Below are positions 5,149-8,971 of a stretch of DNA of 8,971 nt, piece by piece. The stretch is taken from contig JAPHRL010000017.1 in assembly GCA_026195755.1 (NCBI GenBank), positions 1-8,971 on the forward strand, given 5' to 3'. The stretch's first letter is position 1. Every line of letters begins with the position of its first letter. The notes under the pieces were generated by a model. The model did no database searches, was not told where the DNA came from, and saw only the letters and a list, made by a program, of their open reading frames with translations. A program made the translations under genes and the position numbers. Origin of the DNA: Kangiella sp. (GTDB lineage Bacteria; Pseudomonadota; Gammaproteobacteria; Enterobacterales; Kangiellaceae).

Positions 5149-6155
5149 TATTTGCCAGCCTTTGCGTTTCCGCGCTTACCCGGTTTCGTAGCAATCATCA
5201 CGGCTCTTTTTGGAGCGGGGTAGCCTTCAATGGTCAGTTCTTTGTTCTGCGGGTCAAGGTAATCTTCAAGCGATTGAAAGGTCATCCAGTCGGTTGCTCG
5301 CTGCTCATCGAGCCCGGTCTTAGCAACATTGGCGACCTTGATATCTTTAAAATCTAACTTTGCCAGCCAGTTTTTTAGCATGCCGGTGGTTGGAATAAAC
5401 CAGACGTTGTTCATCTGCGCGTAGCGATCTTTCGGGATCAGGCATTGGTCTGGCTCACCATCAATCACCAGGGTTTCGAGCACCAATTCTCCACCAGAAC
5501 GCAGCAGGTTTTTCATGTGCAGAATATGGTCGATTGGCGAACGACGGTGATAGAGAACGCCCATCGAAAAGATGGTATCGAAACCTTGATCCGATAAGTT
5601 TTCCGGCAGATATTCAAGGCCAACTGGCAAGTAGTGAACAGGGTAGTCGGCTAAATAGGTTTGCATCACTGCAAACTGCATTAAGAATAATTGCGATGGG
5701 TCAATGCCGAGCACTAGTTTTGGATTTTGCGCTGCCATTCGCCAACAGTGATAGCCGTTGCCACAACCCACATCCAAGACAATACGATCTTCTAATGGGC
5801 TAATTTGATCCTTTAATCGATCCCATTTCCAGTCCGAGCGCCATTCGGTATCGATATGTTGTCCGAATAAATGATAGGGGCCTTTGCGCCAGGGGTGAAA
5901 CTTCATTAAGAGTTGTTTCAGTTCTTGCTGCTCAGTTTCTGACAGTTGCGAAGCACTGCCAATTTCTACTTTGCTGGCCAACTCTATATGATCAGGCGTG
6001 ATGTCAGGCAGTTGCTTGAGCAATTTGATCCAATCGCTTAGATTGCCATGCGTATAATCGGCCATGCGGTCATTAACGGCCTGCTTGAATTGGTCAAGCC
6101 AGGGATGAAGTCGACTATCGGCAATGGCTTTGTAGGAATTAGTGAAATTAATCAT
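5148..6155 (-). CDS. cmoB: tRNA U34 carboxymethyltransferase
   Basis: CmoB transfers the carboxymethyl group of carboxy-S-adenosyl-methionine to 5-hydroxyuridine at position 34, giving cmo5U in tRNAs that read by wobble. The protein has 335 residues (E. coli 323); the extra length is a lysine/glycine-rich tail (KPGKRGNAKAGK). Recognisable blocks are FHPWRKGPYHLFG (86-98) with K91, IDTEWRSDWKWDR (101-113), the SAM-binding LDVGCGNGYHCWRM (127-140), LGIDPS (149-154), FSMGVLYHRRSPI (196-208), and the late GYPAPKRAV (311-319). Lys91 and the W105/K110 pair occupy the positions used for carboxy-SAM in the E. coli enzyme, as far as I recall that structure. It starts 18 bases after cmoA stops and overlaps rluA by one base. 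Confidence 0.97.
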   Translation of the reverse strand: MINFTNSYKAIADSRLHPWLDQFKQAVNDRMADYTHGNLSDWIKLLKQLPDITPDHIELASKVEIGSASQLSETEQQELKQLLMKFHPWRKGPYHLFGQHIDTEWRSDWKWDRLKDQISPLEDRIVLDVGCGNGYHCWRMAAQNPKLVLGIDPSQLFLMQFAVMQTYLADYPVHYLPVGLEYLPENLSDQGFDTIFSMGVLYHRRSPIDHILHMKNLLRSGGELVLETLVIDGEPDQCLIPKDRYAQMNNVWFIPTTGMLKNWLAKLDFKDIKVANVAKTGLDEQRATDWMTFQSLEDYLDPQNKELTIEGYPAPKRAVMIATKPGKRGNAKAGK

Positions 6156-6173
6156 GGTTACTAGAGTGCTATA

Positions 6174-6902
6174 TTATTTAACGGCGATAAATGAGGCGAA
6201 GTTGTACTGCTGGAACCAGCTGTCATATTGGCTAAAACCGGCTTTGGCAAAACGCTGGTAATGTTTCTCGCGAGTATCTGGCAATAATACATTTTCAAGA
6301 GCTGCACGTTTCTGGGCAATTTCCATATCGCTGTAACCGTTTTGTTTCTTGAAGTCATGATGCAGGTCGATGATATGTTCATTTAATGCGTCATGTTGCA
6401 AAGTTATTTTCTCTGATAAAACCAGGCAGCCACCCGGTAGCAGAGCATCATAAATACGGCTAACCAGTTCCTGCCTATGGCCGCGAGGAAGAAACTGTAA
6501 GGTGAAGTTCAGAATAATCATGCTTGCCGATGACATTTCAAGGTCATTAATATCAGCTTCTTTGACTTCAATCGGCATGGCAAAGTTATAGCTCGACTGA
6601 ATCATCTGGCAACGTTCAATCATGGCCGGCGAGTTATCAATCGCCACAATCTTACAATCAGAGCGGTCTACGGTTTGACGAATGGCTAAGGACGCCGCGC
6701 CAAGCGAGCAACCCAAATCGTATATTTTACTGTTGGGCTGGACAAATCGTTGGGCAATTTCAGCAATGCCTTGAATGATAGTCGTGTAGCCAGGCACTGA
6801 GCGTTTGATCATATCAGGAAAGACTTCGACAACCTTGTGGTCAAACTCGAATTTCTTGATGTCCTGTGGCTCGGCGAAAATGGTATCTTTGCGTTCAGTC
6901 AT
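6174..6902 (-). CDS. cmoA: Carboxy-S-adenosyl-L-methionine synthase
   Basis: CmoA makes carboxy-SAM from SAM and prephenate, releasing phenylpyruvate; CmoB consumes the product. The 242-residue sequence aligns with E. coli CmoA (247) without gaps over most of its length. Visible blocks are FDHKVVEVFPDMIKRSVPGY (20-39), the SAM-binding YDLGCSLGAAS (61-71), AIDNSPAMIERC (87-98), LNFTLQFL (131-138), HHDFKKQNGYS (181-191) and QKRAALENV (197-205). R199 coincides with the arginine that binds the carboxyl group. The start at 6902 gives the family N-terminus; no Shine-Dalgarno precedes it. A small hairpin, AAGCC/GGCTT (6914-6930 region), lies in the leader. It is first in cmoA-cmoB-rluA and divergent, at 73 bases, from a chorismate mutase gene that makes its substrate. 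Confidence 0.97.
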   Translation of the reverse strand: MTERKDTIFAEPQDIKKFEFDHKVVEVFPDMIKRSVPGYTTIIQGIAEIAQRFVQPNSKIYDLGCSLGAASLAIRQTVDRSDCKIVAIDNSPAMIERCQMIQSSYNFAMPIEVKEADINDLEMSSASMIILNFTLQFLPRGHRQELVSRIYDALLPGGCLVLSEKITLQHDALNEHIIDLHHDFKKQNGYSDMEIAQKRAALENVLLPDTREKHYQRFAKAGFSQYDSWFQQYNFASFIAVK

Positions 6903-6929
6903 GATGATTTAAACAAGCCGAAAAGGCTT

Positions 6930-6960
6930 TTAACAACTTTGTGCGCAATTCTACTATAAT
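6930..6960 (+). promoter_or_regulatory. Promoter of the chorismate mutase gene
   Basis: A perfect TATAAT (6955-6960) is preceded by TTAACA (6930-6935, 5/6 to consensus), but with a long 19-base spacer. The start point would be near 6967, only 9 bases before the ATG at 6976 and 39 before an in-frame GTG at 7006. The region is shared with divergent cmoA. Confidence 0.5.
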
Positions 6961-6975
6961 AGACGCCACTTACCC

Positions 6976-7287
6976 ATGATTTTTAATGACGACGGTAGAT
7001 GTACGGTGAATTCAGAGGTTATACAAAGATTGCGCTCAGAGATTGACGCATTAGACAGTGAACTATTAAAGTTGGTCGAAAAGCGAACACAAATGGTATT
7101 GCAGTTGGCTGTTGCTAAGCGGGAGCAGGGTGTAGACGATTACGATCCAGTTCGTGAACAAGCAATCCTTGAGAGCCTGTATCAGGAATTTAGCCCAACT
7201 TTTACACAGCAAGAGATCGAAGCGATTTTCAAACCGATATTTAAGGCCAGTCTGCGAGTTCAGCAGGACAAAAAAAAGCCCGCCTAA
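6976..7287 (+). CDS. Monofunctional chorismate mutase, AroQ class
   Basis: The enzyme rearranges chorismate to prephenate. The 103-residue, all-helical sequence keeps the active-site pattern of the E. coli PheA mutase domain: R20 (LRSEID), R37 (EKR), K48 (AVAK), D57 and E61 (YDPVRE), and Q96 (SLRVQQ). No prephenate dehydratase, dehydrogenase or DAHP synthase domain is fused, and no signal peptide is evident, so it should act in the cytoplasm. The ATG at 6976 would leave a leader of about 9 bases with no Shine-Dalgarno. GTG at 7006 gives a 93-residue protein starting just before the conserved helix and may be the true start. The stop codon lies inside a terminator hairpin. The gene is divergent from cmoA, whose enzyme consumes prephenate. 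Confidence 0.9.
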   Translation: MIFNDDGRCTVNSEVIQRLRSEIDALDSELLKLVEKRTQMVLQLAVAKREQGVDDYDPVREQAILESLYQEFSPTFTQQEIEAIFKPIFKASLRVQQDKKKPA

Positions 7288-7360
7288 AGTAGGCGGGCAA
7301 AAGTTGCGTCTCAAAATGAGAAGGAGGTATTTTGAGATGCGGGATTTAGCACTAAGGGGT
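7269..7360 (-). ncRNA. Candidate small RNA with anti-Shine-Dalgarno loop and intrinsic terminator
   Basis: Reading the minus strand, a plausible promoter (7366-7394) is followed by ACCCC..., a hairpin with a 9-bp perfect core (TCTCAAAAT with ATTTTGAGA, arms 7329-7340 and 7306-7317) and an 11-base loop containing ACCTCCTT, then AACTTTT, then a GC-rich terminator ending in eight T. The predicted RNA is about 90 bases, a typical bacterial sRNA size. A CCUCC loop could pair with ribosome binding sites. Against it, the hairpin pairs slightly better on the plus strand (a G-U there is an A/C mismatch here). No known sRNA family is recognised. Confidence 0.35.
7270..7298 (-). terminator. Strong intrinsic terminator pointing left
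   Basis: GCCCGCCTA (7278-7286) and TAGGCGGGC (7290-7298) form a 9-bp stem with a 3-base loop. On the minus strand it is followed by eight T (7277-7270). On the plus strand AAAAG follows, so it should not work well for the chorismate mutase transcript whose stop codon it contains. No minus-strand protein gene lies upstream. Confidence 0.7.
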
Positions 7361-7366
7361 AGTTAA
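7337..7366 (+). CDS. Possible nine-codon mini reading frame with a perfect Shine-Dalgarno
   Basis: AAGGAGGT (7321-7328), the full complement of the 16S rRNA tail, lies 8 bases before an ATG that opens a nine-residue frame, MRDLALRGS, ending in TAA. This is the best ribosome binding site in the window. The Shine-Dalgarno sits in the loop of a hairpin (7306-7340) whose 3' arm covers the ATG. The peptide has no run of regulatory codons. It may be a leader peptide, a decoy site, or simply the reverse complement of a small RNA loop. Confidence 0.15.
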   Translation: MRDLALRGS

Positions 7367-7394
7367 TACTAATTCCACACCCCCACTTTAACAA
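7366..7394 (-). promoter_or_regulatory. Possible promoter of the candidate small RNA
   Basis: On the minus strand TTGTTA (7394-7389) and TAGTAT (7371-7366) are spaced by 17 bases, each matching consensus at 4/6. Transcription would begin near 7360 and reach the terminator at 7270 after about 90 bases. The match is moderate and stands on its position relative to the terminator. Confidence 0.3.
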
Positions 7395-7398
7395 AGCC

Positions 7399-7416
7399 GC
7401 CAGCTCTGGCAATTTT
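7399..7416 (+). terminator. Weak possible terminator for the chorismate mutase transcript
   Basis: GCCAG (7399-7403) and CTGGC (7406-7410) form a short stem followed by AATTTTCT. The stem is only 5 bp with a 2-base loop, so this is marginal. Between here and 7555 I see A+T-rich DNA with three ACAAAGC repeats and no supported gene. Confidence 0.2.
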
Positions 7417-7569
7417 CTAAATGTAACAAAGCATTTCTGCATTAAATATCTTTACAAAGCCAATAAGTTTATGGGCTGGCACTGGCCTGCTATTTTTTAT
7501 ATGCTGTCCTCTTTGTGAATTTTGTTCTACTTATTTTTTGGCTTAATTGATACGTTCGTAAGGGGACCA

Positions 7570-8971
7570 ATGAAAAAGTTATTGATTTGTATGAGTTTGC
7601 TTCTTGCCTCTACAGGCTTGATGGCAAAAAGCGATGGCATGACTTTGGAAGATATTTCTAAGTTACAGTCTGTTACTTCTTTAGATGTTTCACCGAATGG
7701 TGAGTACATCGCATTTACACAGTCTAAACCGCGCACACCTTATGTGGATGAAGACGGTACCGCATGGAATGAATTGTTTGTAATGAAGAAGGGTGGCGAA
7801 GCGCGCCCATTTATCACTGGTGAGGTAAATATTGGTGGTGTTCAATGGGCGCATGACAGCTCGGCGATTTATTACACAGCCAAGCGTGGTGATGACAAAC
7901 ATAAATCACTTTACATGATTCCTGTGGATGGCGGTGAGTCACAGCAGGTTTTAAGTTTTGAAACTGATATTGGTGGCTACACCATCAATCATAATGGCTC
8001 AAAGCTGGTCTTCCTTGCTAAAGAAGAAGATCCAAAGCACAAAGAGAAACTTGATAAGAAAGGTTTCAAAGCTAAGGTCTATGAAGAAGGCCTCAAAATG
8101 ACTCATGCCTGGCTTTATGAGCTAGCTTCGTCTGACGATAAACAAAAGCCCGAGAAGCTAGAGATTAATGATCATGTATTATCGGTAGCTTTTTCTCCAG
8201 TGAATGATCAGTTAATGATTCAAACTTCACCTACTTCATTGATTGACGACATTTACATGAAGAAGTCACTTAAGGTGGTTGATTTAGACGGTGATATCGT
8301 TGCTAACTTCAAAACTGAAGGCAAGCAGGGTAAGGCGGTCTGGTCAACGAATGGAGAGCAGATTGCTTTCCTGGGCGCAAATGATTACAACGATCCAACC
8401 AATGGTGCTTTATATATTGCTGACGTTGATGATGAAACCATCTATAAGCGTGTCGCTAATTTGAGCAGCCATGTGATGGATATAGCCTGGAGTGGCGATG
8501 ATGTGATTTATATCGAGCACCAAGGTGTTGAAAGCCGCATCGTAAGAGCTGCTATCAAGCGCAAAATTGCTGATCGTCCAGTGGTTGATTATGGCAACGG
8601 TATTCATAGCCGCCTGAGCGTATCTAATAACGGCGATATTTATGCCATGACTGATACTGCCACTCACCCACGCGAAGTTTATGCCTTTAATGCAGAAGGC
8701 TTTGAGCGTCTGACTATTAGCAATCCTTGGTTAGCCGACAAAGCGCTTGGCAAACAGGTTGCCTATGAGTACGAAGCGCGTGATGGCCTGAAAATTCAGG
8801 GTGTTCTGGTGTACCCATTGAACTACAAAAAAGGCAAACGTTACCCAATGATTGCCTTCATTCATGGTGGTCCTGAAGCGCATGAATCTAATGGCTGGAA
8901 AACGAATTATGGCGATCCGGCGCAATATGCAGCAGCGCAAGGCTATTTCTCTTTCTTCCCTAACTACCGCG
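7570..8971 (+). CDS. Exported prolyl-oligopeptidase-family (S9) peptidase, C-terminus cut by window edge
   Basis: The frame is open from ATG 7570 to the window end (467 codons). It begins with a Sec-type signal peptide: MKKLL, a hydrophobic core to about residue 15, and probable cleavage after LMA (residue 19); there is no lipobox. Repeated segments such as VTSLDVSPNGEYIAFTQ, VQWAHDSSAIYY, AVWSTNGEQIAFLG and DIAWSGDDVIYIEH are blades of the beta-propeller that screens peptide substrates. The alpha/beta-hydrolase domain begins near residue 395 with VAYEYEARDGLKIQGVLVYP, followed by the oxyanion-side HGGP (432-435). The GxSxGG serine, Asp and His lie beyond the edge, so activity cannot be checked. 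The likely role is periplasmic dipeptidyl- or acylaminoacyl-peptidase for peptide scavenging. AAGGGGA (7560-7566) is a strong but close ribosome binding site. About 200 bases of leader region precede it. Confidence 0.93.
   Translation, partial: MKKLLICMSLLLASTGLMAKSDGMTLEDISKLQSVTSLDVSPNGEYIAFTQSKPRTPYVDEDGTAWNELFVMKKGGEARPFITGEVNIGGVQWAHDSSAIYYTAKRGDDKHKSLYMIPVDGGESQQVLSFETDIGGYTINHNGSKLVFLAKEEDPKHKEKLDKKGFKAKVYEEGLKMTHAWLYELASSDDKQKPEKLEINDHVLSVAFSPVNDQLMIQTSPTSLIDDIYMKKSLKVVDLDGDIVANFKTEGKQGKAVWSTNGEQIAFLGANDYNDPTNGALYIADVDDETIYKRVANLSSHVMDIAWSGDDVIYIEHQGVESRIVRAAIKRKIADRPVVDYGNGIHSRLSVSNNGDIYAMTDTATHPREVYAFNAEGFERLTISNPWLADKALGKQVAYEYEARDGLKIQGVLVYPLNYKKGKRYPMIAFIHGGPEAHESNGWKTNYGDPAQYAAAQGYFSFFPNYR

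Noticed and set aside
5534..5803. Plus-strand reading frame inside cmoB
   Set aside because: It falls fully within cmoB, covering its SAM-binding motif on the opposite strand, and resembles nothing.
7477..7490. Sigma-54-like promoter TGGCAC...TGC before the S9 peptidase gene
   Set aside because: The GG and GC elements are 9 bases apart; sigma-54 promoters need 10 with little tolerance, and no enhancer-binding regulator is nearby.
8410..8940. Two minus-strand reading frames opposite the peptidase
   Set aside because: They run against a continuous 467-codon S9 peptidase frame and show no family features.

Overview
The window looks like ordinary chromosome from a moderate-GC gammaproteobacterium. 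The gene set (Aat plus Bpt, CmoA and CmoB, RluA in the strict sense, a YqiA esterase, a DUF2489 protein) is typical of that class. A relative of Kangiella is my best guess from general impression only; nothing in the window proves it. I see no prophage, transposase, CRISPR array or defence cluster.

Layout, left to right. (1) 1-1164, minus strand: aat followed by bpt (cut by the window edge), the two aminoacyl-tRNA-protein transferases that make bacterial N-degrons. (2) 1165-1894: a small two-helix membrane protein (DUF2798) between two intergenic stretches that hold dyads, a hairpin terminator, a GTAG-type REP-like palindrome and a further inverted repeat. (3) 1895-4031, plus strand: a WYL-domain transcription regulator, a YqiA-type esterase 15 bases later, and a membrane-anchored DUF2489 protein. 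(4) 4105-4181, minus strand: tRNA-Arg(CCG). The 200 bases upstream of it hold two copies of a 32-33-base hairpin insert. One copy sits inside a near-perfect duplicate of the first 31 bases of this tRNA. (5) 4480-6902, minus strand: cmoA-cmoB-rluA, a compact RNA-modification operon. (6) 6976-7287, plus strand: a monofunctional chorismate mutase, divergent from cmoA. (7) 7288-7569: an intergenic region with a strong intrinsic terminator pointing left and a long-stem hairpin, together a candidate small RNA. (8) 7570-end: an exported S9-family peptidase, cut by the window edge before its catalytic serine.

How the parts connect. CmoA uses prephenate as its carboxyl donor, and prephenate is the product of the chorismate mutase encoded divergently next to it, so 4480-7287 can be read as one neighbourhood for wobble-uridine modification with its own precursor enzyme. 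That link is inferred from gene order plus known chemistry. The two most unusual items are the hairpin-interrupted tRNA-Arg remnant (4243-4304, with a degraded sister at 4321-4377) and the candidate minus-strand small RNA at about 7269-7360, whose loop carries ACCTCCTT, the complement of a full Shine-Dalgarno sequence. On the opposite strand the same bases form a perfect Shine-Dalgarno in front of a nine-codon reading frame.
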